A program made the position numbers and the translations under genes. A model generated the notes under the pieces. It ran no database searches. It saw only the letters and a program-made list of their open reading frames with translations, and was not told where the DNA came from. Shown one piece after another: positions 1 to 10,200 of a stretch of 64,000 nucleotides of DNA (within the stretch, counting starts at the first letter, position 1; every line of letters starts with the position of its first letter). This DNA is from Gemmatimonadota bacterium (GTDB lineage: Bacteria > Gemmatimonadota > Gemmatimonadetes > Longimicrobiales > Gaopeijiaceae): contig JAPPNN010000014.1 of assembly GCA_028873815.1 (NCBI GenBank), forward strand, positions 62,001 through 126,000, read 5' to 3'.

Positions 1-1377
1 TTCCAGATCGCGAAGGCGGAGCGGCGCACGCTGGACTACTACGCCGACTTCAACGAGATGGAGTACTTCGCGCAGGCGGCCGAGGCCGTGATCTCCGAGG
101 TCAAGTTCAAGGATCAGCGCGGCACGTCGAAGCACACCCGGGACCACCTGCGTGTGAAGGACCCCGCGCTCTTCGAATTCCTCGGCCGGATCAACCGGCG
201 GGACAGCTACCTGGATGTCGAGGTGCGCGCGGCCCGGCAGAACGGGAACACGCTGATCCGGGCGGGTGACCTGACCGGGGCCGCCCGGGCGGCGCGCGAG
301 GCGCTGAGGCGTTACGGCGACCACCCCGGTCTCCTGGACCTGCTCGCACGCACGCACCGGCTCCGGGGCAACTACGCCGAGGCGAGGAGTCTGCACCGCT
401 TGTCCATCGAAGCCTTCCCCGAGGCCATCGCCGGCTACGCGGGGCTGGCCGAGGACATGGTTCTGGAGACGCGCGACCACCGCCGCGCCGCCGCGCTCCT
501 GAGCACTGCCGCCGAGCTGCATCCGGAATCCGCGGAGCCGCTGCTGAGGCTCGCCGACGTCCACCGTTTCGCCGGCAGGCTCGACAGTATGGAACTGGCC
601 CTGGATTCGGCGCTGGACATCGAGGAGTCGCCCAATCCGTACGGCGGCATCGCAAACCCCTGGATCCTGCGCGCGGGCGGCAGAATGCTGAGGGAAGACT
701 ACGAGGGAGCCGAGCAGGCGCTCCGGCACACGCTCGAGAACATCAATCGCCGGGATCCGTCCGCATGGGCGGAGCTGGCGCTGGCGCAGCTGCGAACGGG
801 AAGGTCCGATTCCGGACGCGAAGACCTCGCGACGGCACAGCTACTGGATCCGGAAGACCGGCGCGTCCTGGAGGTCCAATCGGAGTTCGCGACGCACGAT
901 GGGGACGCGGCGGACGCACGGCGCCTGCTCGAACGGGTGCTCGACCTCGACGGTTCCCGGCTGAACGCCATCGTGATGCTCAGCGAGTTGCTCGATGGTG
1001 TGGACGAAGAAGAGTCGCGCGCGCTCCTCGAGCGGGGGCTGGGGATGGTCCGCGAGCCGTCTCCGGTCGAGTTCGTTTTTCGCGGTGGTGAATTCGCATC
1101 GATCGGCGCCTTCGACGAACCGACGGCGTCCCGGGTGCTCACCCGCGCCGGCATGCTTGCCGAACGTGACGGCGACCTCGACGGCGCGGTCGAGCATCAC
1201 GAACAGGCGGCGGCGCGTTTCCGGTTCAGCTTTCCATCGCTTCTGGCCCTGGTCCGGCTCCACGCGCGGGAAGGGCGTATCGCGGACGCCCGCCGCCACT
1301 TCCGCCGACTGGAGGCAGCCGGGGCCCCGGACCGCTACCTGTCGGAAGCCCGCAGGTTCCTGGGCCTCGACGGATGA
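1..1377 (+). CDS. Tetratricopeptide-repeat protein (5' end outside window)
   Basis: The reading frame is open from base 1 and encodes in-frame residues before the first ATG at 58, so the gene very probably starts upstream of the window; 458 residues are visible. From about residue 75 onward the protein is a run of helical pairs with TPR spacing and the usual small/aromatic pattern (for example DHPGLLDLLARTHRLRGNYA and DLDGAVEHHEQAAARF). No catalytic motif is seen, so a scaffold or protein-protein interaction role is the safest reading. It ends 60 bp before the start of the proline-racemase-like gene on the same strand. The N-terminal part that would tell what is attached to the TPR domain is missing. 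Confidence 0.75.
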   Translation, partial: FQIAKAERRTLDYYADFNEMEYFAQAAEAVISEVKFKDQRGTSKHTRDHLRVKDPALFEFLGRINRRDSYLDVEVRAARQNGNTLIRAGDLTGAARAAREALRRYGDHPGLLDLLARTHRLRGNYAEARSLHRLSIEAFPEAIAGYAGLAEDMVLETRDHRRAAALLSTAAELHPESAEPLLRLADVHRFAGRLDSMELALDSALDIEESPNPYGGIANPWILRAGGRMLREDYEGAEQALRHTLENINRRDPSAWAELALAQLRTGRSDSGREDLATAQLLDPEDRRVLEVQSEFATHDGDAADARRLLERVLDLDGSRLNAIVMLSELLDGVDEEESRALLERGLGMVREPSPVEFVFRGGEFASIGAFDEPTASRVLTRAGMLAERDGDLDGAVEHHEQAAARFRFSFPSLLALVRLHAREGRIADARRHFRRLEAAGAPDRYLSEARRFLGLDG

Positions 1378-1438
1378 CCACGATTCGCCGGGCAGCCGTG
1401 TCAGCGGGGTTGGCCGGAGCCGGTTTCGGGTGGCACCC

Positions 1439-2512
1439 GTGCGCGTGACCGAAGTCATCCAGGCGGTGGACCTGCACGCCGACGGGGAGCCCGGGCGGGT
1501 CATCGTGGGCGGCGTGCTCGGCGTGCCCGGCGCGACCATGTTCGAGAAGATGCAGTATCTGCAGGCCCACAAGGACCACCTGCGCAGGCGCATGCTTCGC
1601 GAGCCGCGGGGATACCCGGCCGCCAACTGCAACCTGATCCTGCCGCCGACGCGCCCCGAGGCGGATGCCGGCTTCGTCATCATGGAGCAGACCGAGTACC
1701 CCCCGATGTCGGGCACGAACACGATCTGCGTGGCGACAGCGCTCATCGAGACCGGCATGGTGAAGGCGGAGGAACCGCGAACTTCGCTCGTCCTGGAGGC
1801 GCCCGCCGGGCTGATCCGGGTCGAGGCCGATGTCGTGGCGGGCAAGGTCAGGCGCGTCACATTCGAGAACGTACCGGCCTTCGCGGTGCACACCGAGGCC
1901 ACCATCGAAGTGCCCAACCTCGGTGCCGTGACCGTCGACGTCGCGTGGGGCGGCATGTTCTACGTGATCGCGGACGCGGAGCCGCTGGGGCTGGAACTCG
2001 TGCCGGAGCGCGCTGGAGAGATTACCCGCGTCGGCGAGATGATCAAGACGGCGGCGCGCGAGCAACTGCCCGCCGTGCACCCCGAGAATCCGGAGGTCGC
2101 CGGGATCACCATCGGGGTGATCTCGGGGCCGCCCAGTCGCGCCGACGCCACGCTGAAGAACGCCGCGGTGGTGTCGACGGGGACGCTGGACTGGGACCGG
2201 CCCGAATCCTGGACCGGGGCTCTGGACCGCTCACCGTGCGGGACCGGCACGTGCGCCAAGATGGCCGCGCTCCACGCCAAGGGCCAACTGGCGCTGGGCG
2301 AGGACTTCCGTCACGAGGGCATCCTCGGAACCGTGTTCACCGGCCGCCTGGTGCGCGAGACCCGCGTGGGCCCCTACCCCGCCGTCGTCCCGACCCTGAG
2401 CGGCCACGCCTGGATCACCGGGTTCGCGCAGTACGTGGTCGATCCGGAGGACCCCTTTCCGGAAGGCTTCACCGTCGGCGACATCTGGGGCGCCGGGGAG
2501 CCGATCTCATGA
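1439..2512 (+). CDS. Proline racemase superfamily enzyme (hydroxyproline epimerase/dehydratase-like), Ser/Cys type
   Basis: A full-length (357 aa) member of the proline racemase / 4-hydroxyproline 2-epimerase / trans-3-hydroxyproline dehydratase superfamily. The start is the GTG opening VRVTEVIQAVDLHADGEP, where family similarity begins; the frame is open further upstream but that part overlaps the TPR gene. The first catalytic position, usually Cys in a MCGH-type motif, is Ser here (PPMSGTNT). The second catalytic Cys is kept in DRSPCGTGTCAK. Substrate therefore cannot be assigned: Ser/Cys members of this superfamily act on hydroxyproline substrates rather than being typical proline racemases (family knowledge). 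The stop codon overlaps the start of the next gene (ATGA), implying co-translation. Confidence 0.85.
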   Translation: MRVTEVIQAVDLHADGEPGRVIVGGVLGVPGATMFEKMQYLQAHKDHLRRRMLREPRGYPAANCNLILPPTRPEADAGFVIMEQTEYPPMSGTNTICVATALIETGMVKAEEPRTSLVLEAPAGLIRVEADVVAGKVRRVTFENVPAFAVHTEATIEVPNLGAVTVDVAWGGMFYVIADAEPLGLELVPERAGEITRVGEMIKTAAREQLPAVHPENPEVAGITIGVISGPPSRADATLKNAAVVSTGTLDWDRPESWTGALDRSPCGTGTCAKMAALHAKGQLALGEDFRHEGILGTVFTGRLVRETRVGPYPAVVPTLSGHAWITGFAQYVVDPEDPFPEGFTVGDIWGAGEPIS

Positions 2513-5500
2513 GTCGCAAAGACACGTCGCGCTCGAGCCGCAGCGGGTCGTCCCGCCGGCACACTACCGGCCCGAGCCGCCAGGAGTCGTCCCGCCGAGA
2601 CACCACAGGCCCGAGCCGGCGCCAATTCCTCCAGGCGGCCGGCCTCGCAACCCTGGGCGCGGCAACAGAAGTCCCCGGGACCCCCGGCACCCGCCCGCGA
2701 CCCGCCGGCACCCCCCGACCCGCCCAGGCCTCCCGGTTCGCCGTGGCCTTCGAGGACGGGGCAATCACCGGCCTGCGGTGCGCCGACGACACCATACCCA
2801 CCGAGTACGTAGCGCCCGGTTCGCGTCTTGGCGAAGTCGTTCTCCGCTACCGCCAGGGAAACGGCGCCTGGGAGCGCCTCGACACCGGCGACGAAGCGGC
2901 CCGCCGAACCGTCAGCACGGAAGCGGGCGGCACTGAACAGCGCACCACCGTCGCTGCGGCCCCCGGATCGGCGGCGCCGGAAGTCGACATCCGCTTCACC
3001 GTGGCCGAGGACTCGATCCGGTGGACGATCGGCGTCCGCAATCTCACCGGCCAGCCGCTGGAAATCGGGGATCTGGCGATTCCCCTCCCCATCAACCGCA
3101 ACCGCCCGACACGAGGGGAGCAGAACCCGTCCCCGCCCGTGCTCAAGCACGGCCTGGTCGCGGGGCACGGATCGTATCTCGTGTGGACACGCGGCAACAG
3201 CGTGGGACCCTATCTTATGCTCACTCCCGACGGGCACACCGGGCTCGAGTACTGGGAGGCGCAGGACGGCTACCACGTCTTCATCCACTCCGCGCCGGCG
3301 GGAGCGGTCGCGGCGGAACGCGGCTGCAACTGGCGGCAGCCCAACACGGCGCTGACGCTCGAGCCGGGCGCGGAGCGGTCCTACTCCTTCACCATGCGCT
3401 GGGCGGACGACTACGACCACGCACGGGAGATTCTCGTCGAGCAGGGTCTGGTGGACGCACAGGTGGTGCCCGGCATGACCGTGCCGACCGACCTTCATGC
3501 CCGTATCGCGCTGCGGACGCGGGAGGAGATTCACGGCGTGGACGCCGAGCACCCCGCGGCCACCGACCTCCGACGCGTGGGCAACACCGGCGATGCCGTC
3601 ATCTACGAAGTCGCCTTCTCACGGCTCGGGGAGAACCGTCTCACGGTCAGATTCGGCGACGGCCTCCACATGCACCTCGAGTTCTTCGCCACGGAACCGC
3701 TCGAGACGCTCATCGCAAAGCGCGCCGCCTTCATCGCCGCCCACCAGCACCGCGACCCGTCCCTCTGGTACGACGGCCTCCTGGGCGAGTGGGCCATGGA
3801 CACGCGCGTCCTGCTCGGCCCCGACAACTACGACCGCATTGTCGGCTGGCGCATCTACGCGGTCAGCTGCGACGACCCCGGGCTAAGCAAACCGGCCTTC
3901 CTCGCCTCCAAGAACGCGGAATTCCCCGTCCAGGAGGAGGTGGAGGCGCTCGACTACTACATCGAGAACTTCGTCTGGGGCGGACTGCAGCGGACGACCG
4001 ACGAGACCTTCTCCTACGGCATCTACGGCATACCCGACTGGAAGACCAACCGCGAGAGCGACGATCCCGGACGGGCGGGCAGGCAGCACCTGTGGCGGAT
4101 CTACGACTACCCGCATGTCACGCTCATGTACCTGAGCATGTACCGGATCGCGCGAAACCACCCCCAAATCCACACGGCGATGACCGCGCATCAATATTTG
4201 ATGCGCGCCTACGGAACCGCTCTGGCCCTGTTCACCATCCCCTGGGAGATCGAGCGCTGGTCGGCGTACGGGACCGGCCTGATGAACGGGCTGGTCGTAC
4301 AGGACGTCGTCGGTGCGCTCCTTTCAGAGGGGATGCGCGACGAGGCCGAGCGCCTGCTCCCGCACTGGGAACGCAAGGTGCGAACCTTCGTGACCGACCG
4401 GCCCGACCTCTTCCGCTCGGAGTACCCGTTCGACACCACCGGCTTCGAGGAGACGCACGCCCTGGCGAAATATGCGCTGGCGGTGGCCGACGCCGGAGCC
4501 CCGGAGGAGCCGCGCGAAGTCCGTGTGGGATGGGTCGACTATCCGCCTTCGACGCGCATTCCGCTGGAAGCCGCACAGGAGTTCATGGAAGCCCAGATGG
4601 CCGCCAACATCTTCTGCCGCGGCTGGCTGGAAAACGCGTACTATCTCCTGGGAAGCGACATCCGCAACTCGGACGGAAACTCGTACACCCTCAGCTACAT
4701 GTCGCAGATGGGAGGCTGGAGCGTGCTCGACTACGGGCTCCACCATACGGAGGACCCGTGGCCGTACCTGCGGCTCGGCTACGCGTCCTTCCTGAGCGCC
4801 TGGGCGCTGATGAACACGGGCACACCTGAGTCCGACCACGGCTACTGGTATCCGGGCCCCGAGAACGACGGCGGCGCGGGCGGCGGGTTCGAACCCGCGC
4901 CTTACGGGGAGACCTGGCTCGACCAGCCGCACTCGCGCGGGTCGTGGTACTATTCGTGCGAGATCGACCTGGGCTTCTGCGGCGGCCTCCGTTGCGCCCG
5001 CACTGTCCTGGCCGACGACCCGATCTTCGGACGGTTCTGCTTCGGCGGCACCTGGCAACAGGCCCCCGCGGCCGGCCGAATCGAAGTCGTGCCGCGGGAC
5101 GGCGTGCGGCGGCGCTTCCACGCGATCCTGGCAGAGCGGCGCCTCCATGTCGAAACCGAGGTCGACCGCTTCGCGGCGGGCCGGCCCATCGCGTTCACGG
5201 AGGACCTCGGCGAACTCCGCTTCGAGCTTGAAAGCCGGAACCCGACGGCGCACGTCAATACCGTACGCGTGGCCGGCTTGCCCGCGGGAGCCTACCAGGT
5301 GTGGCGCGGGGCCGTGCCCCGGGAGGACGTGGCGCGCGAGGACGTGCCAGGTGACGACGTGCCGCGCGACGACCAGCCCATCGCGTCGTTCGAGGTGGAC
5401 GAAGGGGCCGCCGCCAGCTTCGACGTTCCCGTGGACGGGACCGCGGGCTCGGGCGTGGTCACTGTTCGGAGCGACCAGGCCGCCCTGCTCCTCGACCCGT

Positions 5501-6075
5501 CCAACCCGGAGTGGACCCGTCCCTCACCACCCGTATGGCGTGCCCGTTTCGAGACCAACAAGGGTGACTTCGTGATGGAGCTGGTCCGGGACCAGGCGCC
5601 CATCGGCGCGGACCGGTTCTACAACCTCGTGCGGCTGGGATACTACGACGACACCCGGTTTCACCGCGTCAGCGAGGGGTACATCGCCCAGTTCGGGCTT
5701 CACGGCGATCCGCGGGTGAACGCCGCGTGGCTCGACCGGCAGATCCCCGACGACCCGGCCCAAGGCAGCAACGTTCGCGGGACGCTGGCCTTCGCCATGT
5801 CGCCCGAGCCGAACACCCGCAACACCCAGATCTACATCAACCTCGGCGACAACACGCGCAACGACGTGGAGCCCTTCGCGATCTTCGGGCGGGTCGTCGA
5901 GGGAATGGACGTGCTCGACCGCCTCTACGCCGGCTACGGAGAGCAGTCCGGGAGCGGCGTGAGGCAGGGGCGCCAGGGCCCCATCGTGGAGGGCGGCAAC
6001 GAATACCTCGACCGGAACTTCCCGCTCCTCGACCGGATCCTCAGCGCCACCCTGGTTCCGCCCGGCCCACCGTAG
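2509..6075 (+). CDS. Tat-exported DUF5695-like protein with C-terminal cyclophilin-type peptidyl-prolyl isomerase domain
   Basis: A 1188-residue protein. The start is fixed by a 4-bp ATGA overlap with the upstream racemase-like gene. The N terminus is Ser/Arg-rich with imperfect repeats, then a twin-arginine signal (SRRQFLQAAGLATLGAA), so export in folded form is likely. The central region of about 950 residues resembles the DUF5695 family of large secreted proteins, probably an alpha/alpha-barrel plus beta domains as in polysaccharide-active enzymes; this is a recollection of family pattern, not a search. Residues about 1010-1188 are a cyclophilin-like PPIase (FETNKGDFVMEL, DDTRFHRV, GTLAFAMS, NTQIYINLGDN, FAIFGRVVEGMDVLD). 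The link between the two is a variable acidic stretch with VPREDVAREDVPGDDVPRDD-like repeats. The fusion is unusual. Confidence 0.75.
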   Translation: MSRKDTSRSSRSGSSRRHTTGPSRQESSRRDTTGPSRRQFLQAAGLATLGAATEVPGTPGTRPRPAGTPRPAQASRFAVAFEDGAITGLRCADDTIPTEYVAPGSRLGEVVLRYRQGNGAWERLDTGDEAARRTVSTEAGGTEQRTTVAAAPGSAAPEVDIRFTVAEDSIRWTIGVRNLTGQPLEIGDLAIPLPINRNRPTRGEQNPSPPVLKHGLVAGHGSYLVWTRGNSVGPYLMLTPDGHTGLEYWEAQDGYHVFIHSAPAGAVAAERGCNWRQPNTALTLEPGAERSYSFTMRWADDYDHAREILVEQGLVDAQVVPGMTVPTDLHARIALRTREEIHGVDAEHPAATDLRRVGNTGDAVIYEVAFSRLGENRLTVRFGDGLHMHLEFFATEPLETLIAKRAAFIAAHQHRDPSLWYDGLLGEWAMDTRVLLGPDNYDRIVGWRIYAVSCDDPGLSKPAFLASKNAEFPVQEEVEALDYYIENFVWGGLQRTTDETFSYGIYGIPDWKTNRESDDPGRAGRQHLWRIYDYPHVTLMYLSMYRIARNHPQIHTAMTAHQYLMRAYGTALALFTIPWEIERWSAYGTGLMNGLVVQDVVGALLSEGMRDEAERLLPHWERKVRTFVTDRPDLFRSEYPFDTTGFEETHALAKYALAVADAGAPEEPREVRVGWVDYPPSTRIPLEAAQEFMEAQMAANIFCRGWLENAYYLLGSDIRNSDGNSYTLSYMSQMGGWSVLDYGLHHTEDPWPYLRLGYASFLSAWALMNTGTPESDHGYWYPGPENDGGAGGGFEPAPYGETWLDQPHSRGSWYYSCEIDLGFCGGLRCARTVLADDPIFGRFCFGGTWQQAPAAGRIEVVPRDGVRRRFHAILAERRLHVETEVDRFAAGRPIAFTEDLGELRFELESRNPTAHVNTVRVAGLPAGAYQVWRGAVPREDVAREDVPGDDVPRDDQPIASFEVDEGAAASFDVPVDGTAGSGVVTVRSDQAALLLDPSNPEWTRPSPPVWRARFETNKGDFVMELVRDQAPIGADRFYNLVRLGYYDDTRFHRVSEGYIAQFGLHGDPRVNAAWLDRQIPDDPAQGSNVRGTLAFAMSPEPNTRNTQIYINLGDNTRNDVEPFAIFGRVVEGMDVLDRLYAGYGEQSGSGVRQGRQGPIVEGGNEYLDRNFPLLDRILSATLVPPGPP

Positions 6076-6119
6076 GGTTTCAGCCGGCGAGCCGGACGGG
6101 ACCGCGCACGCGGTTTCGC

Positions 6120-7097
6120 CTACGCGCCGCCGGGCTGCTCCGGACAGCTCACGGGCCGGATCCGCTTCCCGTGGAAGATGTCCATCGGGATGTGGTGCGT
6201 GTTGAAGACGCGCCCGAGAAGCTCGCCGAGCACGGGGTCGTACGCCACGAACTCTTCCGGCGATTCCACCGTCACATCCCCGGTGAAACACTCTCCGTAG
6301 TTGGAGAAGAACCACCACTGGACGCCCTCGGCCCAGTACTCGTTCGGATTCGTGGTCGCGTAGTGCCTGCGGCCGTCCGGGTGCTCGTACTTGCCCGCGG
6401 CCATCGCGGCATCGTAGGCGGCGACGATCTCCTGTGCCATTCCCGGGTCGACGTCGCGGATCGCGCTGTGGATGGCGTGGGCGAACTCGTGCACGAAGAT
6501 ATGCTCGCCGAAATACCGCGTGTCCGGATAGCCGAGGATGTTTTCCTCGGCCCCGGTCGTGGGGTTCCCGCCCAGTCCGCGCGACCGGTTGGCATGATAG
6601 TCCCGGTCCGCCTGCATGATAGGCTCGTCCTCGGGCGCGCCCGGCCGCTTGCGCATTCCGTACTCCGGAATGTCCATCGTCATTTCGACCTCGGCGATCA
6701 CGCCCGTGCGCCAATCCCGCTCGATCATCGATGCGCGCAGGTCCGGCCGCGCCACCAGCATCGTGTTGATGATGTCGCGCACGACCAGCAGCGCGATGTC
6801 GGGCACCTTGGTCGACGAGAGCACCGGGATTCCGTCTGCATCCACGTACTTCTGGTAGAACCCATCGACCCCGAGTTCTTCGGGCACGGGCCCGACCGTG
6901 GCCTGCACGTAGTCGTGGATGAGCGAGACCGGCCGGCCGGTCTCGGCCTCCAGCCTGGCACGTTCCGCCCGGTTGCGCTCGGCCGCCGCGCGGGCTTCCG
7001 CCTCCGTGCGCTGCCGTCGCTCCTGTGCCAGCGCCGAATCTGCGACGCTGCCGACGAGCAAAACACCCGCCATGGGGACAAGCATCAATCTGCACAC
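6120..7097 (-). CDS. Exported zincin-like putative metallopeptidase
   Basis: A protein of 325 residues read from a GTG at 7097. This start is preferred because GGGAGGAGGG lies about 7 bases upstream and it gives a clean signal peptide (CRLMLVPMAGVLLVGSVADS, cleavage after ALA). Residues about 200-210 carry an HExxH zinc motif (VHEFAHAIHS), and about 45 residues later NEYWAEGVQWWF could supply the third glutamate ligand, a gluzincin arrangement. A Glu/Arg/Ala-rich helix follows the signal peptide. I do not recognise a named family. The gene converges on the Tat-exported gene 45 bp away. Confidence 0.65.
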   Translation of the reverse strand: MCRLMLVPMAGVLLVGSVADSALAQERRQRTEAEARAAAERNRAERARLEAETGRPVSLIHDYVQATVGPVPEELGVDGFYQKYVDADGIPVLSSTKVPDIALLVVRDIINTMLVARPDLRASMIERDWRTGVIAEVEMTMDIPEYGMRKRPGAPEDEPIMQADRDYHANRSRGLGGNPTTGAEENILGYPDTRYFGEHIFVHEFAHAIHSAIRDVDPGMAQEIVAAYDAAMAAGKYEHPDGRRHYATTNPNEYWAEGVQWWFFSNYGECFTGDVTVESPEEFVAYDPVLGELLGRVFNTHHIPMDIFHGKRIRPVSCPEQPGGA

Positions 7098-7232
7098 GGG
7101 TATACCCTCCTCCCGGAGTGCCGCACACGCGGCTGACGCCACGGTCGCCTGCCCGCGGGGATCGCCGGATTCGCCGCAGCCGGATAGTCATGTACAATAC
7201 GTGGCGTAGCCGCTCCCCGCACCGACGATCCC

Positions 7233-10200
7233 ATGAAACCCATGCCTCTGCCGCGTCAGCCGGGCCTGCTTCCGCTGGTGCTGGCCCTCGCCGCGGCCGG
7301 GTGCGACCCCCGCGGACCGGACGAACCGGGTGGGCCGGACCAAACGGACGTACCGGAGCGCGCATCCGGGCCGCTCTTCACATTGATGCCCTCTTCCGCC
7401 ACCGGCGTCACCTTCGTGAACCGATTGCCCGAGACCGCGGCGAGAAACGGGCTGGCCTACCAGTACTACTACAACGGCGCGGGCGTGGCGGCCGGAGATC
7501 TGAACGGCGACGACCTGCCCGACCTCTACTTCACGGCGAACATCGGTCCGAACCGCCTGTATCTGAACCGTGGCGGGCTGCGGTTCGAGGACGTGACGGA
7601 CCGCGCCGGCGTCGGTGGCCCCGCGGACGGATGGGCCACCGGGGTAACGCTGGTCGACATCAACGCCGACGGCCGCCTCGACATCCACGTCAGCCAGTCG
7701 GGTCCCTTCGGAGAGGACGACCTGCGGCGCAACGTGCTGTTTGTCAACCGCGGGGACGAAGGCGGCGTTCCCGTCTTTGCCGAAGAGGCCCCCGCCTACG
7801 GTCTTGACGATCCGGCGTACTCCACGCAGGCGGCGTTCTTCGACAGCGACCGCGACGGCGATCTGGACATGTACCTCCTCAACCACGGCATCCCCGCCTA
7901 CCGGACGCTGCTGCAACTGGAAACCGGGCGCTCGCCGCTCGAGGTGGACAAGCTCTACCGGAACGATGGCGACCACTTCGTCGATGTCGCCTCCGAGGCG
8001 GGGCTGGTCGATTCCAACCTGGGCTTCGGACTGGGGCTGAGCGTGGGCGACCTCAACAACGACGGCCTCCCGGACATCTACGTCGCCAACGACTATTCCG
8101 GCCCCGACTATCTCTACCTGGGCCAGGCGGACGGAACCTTCCGCAACGTGATCGACCGGTCCATGGGGCACATCCCGCTTTCGTCGATGGGCTCGGACAT
8201 CGGCGACCTGGACGGGGACGGCTGGCTGGACCTGGCGGTGCTCGAGATGGAGCTGCCGACGCACTACGGCCGCAAGACGCGGGAAACCGGCAGGGAGCAG
8301 GAGCGGTTCGTGCTCCTGGCCCGCGAGGGGCTGCACCGCCAGTACATGGCCAACGCGCTGCAGTGGAACCGGGGGACCCCGGACGGCACCATCCCCGTCT
8401 TCTCCGATGTCGCGTACCTCGCCGGGGTCGCCCAGACCGACTGGAGCTGGGCCGCGCTCGTCGCGGATCTGGACAACGACGGCCGCCAGGACCTGTTCGT
8501 CACCAACGGCATGGCCGGCGTGAGCATCAACCCCGACTTCGACGCGTACATGGAGCGGCGCATGGCCGAGGTCCAGGCCGCACAAGGGCGCGTCACGGAG
8601 GCGCTCATCCTGGAGCTCATCGGGAACATGCCCCGCCGCAGGACAGCCAATTTCGCTTTCCGCAACCAGGGGGACCTGACCTTCACCGACAGGGCAGCCG
8701 AGTGGGGACTGGACCAGCCGGCGTACTCCACCGGGGCGGCCTACGCCGACCTCGACCGCGACGGCGACCTCGACCTGGTCGTCACCAACATGCAGGAGCA
8801 AGCGTTCGTCTACAGGAACAACGCGCGCGAGACCAGGAACGACGCGGGCGAGTCGGCGGGAGCCCACTTCCTCAGAATCGGGCTGCGCGGTCCCCCGGGG
8901 AATCCGTTCGGCATCGGAGCCAGGGTGCGGCTGACCGCCGGCGATACCCGCCAGCTTCAGGAGATGCAGCTCACCCGTGGATACCAGTCGTCGGTGGAAC
9001 CGGTCCTGCACTTTGGCCTCGGCGAGCGTGCGATGGTGGACACCGTGGAGGTTCGCTGGCCGGACGGATCCGTGGAGACGCGCACCGGGGTGGCAGCCGG
9101 CCTCACGCTCACGCTTACCCACTCGGATGCACGGCCGCCCGCGCCACCACCGCCCGGCCCGGCGCCCCTCTTTGCCGACGCCACGTCCCGGTTGCAGCCC
9201 CCGCCGCGTCACACGGCCAGCCTGTCCGTGACGGACGCTTCACTGGAACCGTATCCCTCGAGGCGGGAGAGGGTCGCCCTGGCGGCGGGAGACCTGGACG
9301 GCGACGCGCTCGACGACTTCGTCTTCGGTGGCAGCGACAATCAGCCGACCCTCGTGTACTTCCAGAGCGAGGACGGAGCATACGCGGCCCTGGCTGAACT
9401 ACCCGCAGCAGCCGCCATGTCGGAAACCACCGCCGCAGCAATCCTCGACGCGGACGGCGACGGCCTGAACGACATCTGGACCGTGTCGAGCCACGCCGCC
9501 GCCCTGAACAGGCCCGGGCACCAACATCGCCTGTTCCTGAACGCGGGGAGCAGGGACTTCCGCGAATCACCGGCGATCCCCACGGAAGACGCCGGGCCCG
9601 GCACGACTCTCGCCTCGGGCGACTACGACCGCGACGGCCAGACGGACCTCTTCATAGGAAGCCACAGCGTGCCGGGCACCGGTCCGGGGACCGGCAGCCG
9701 CCTGCTGCGCAACGGCGGAGGGACGTTCACGGACGTGACCGCCGAGGTGGCCCCGGCACTCGCGGAACTGCAAACCGTAACGGACGCCCTGTGGGCCGAC
9801 CTGGACGGCAACGGCACGCCCGACCTGCTGGTGGCGGGAGAGTGGATGCCCCCCACCCTGCTTCTGAACGACGGAGCGCGCTTCCGCGATACAACGGTCG
9901 AGGCGGGTCTCGCCGGCCTCACCGGATGGTGGCAGACCCTGTCATCGGCCGATTTCGACGGTGATGGAGACCTCGACATCGTCGCCGGCAACGTCGGCCT
10001 CAACTATCCCTACAGCCCCTCGGCCGAGGGGCCCTTCGAGCTATACGTGGGGGACTTCGACGGCGACGGGCAGAAGGAACGCGTGCCCGCGTATCACGAA
10101 GGGGACCGTCTGTACCCGTGGTTCGGACGGGACCGCATGGCGTCCATGCTCCCCTGGGTCCCGCGAATCTACCCAACGCTCGATGCGTTTGCGCGCGCCA

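Noticed and set aside
1945..2508. An N-terminal extension of the Tat-exported protein
   Set aside because: It overlaps the racemase-like gene in another frame, and the ATG at 2509 precedes the twin-arginine signal.
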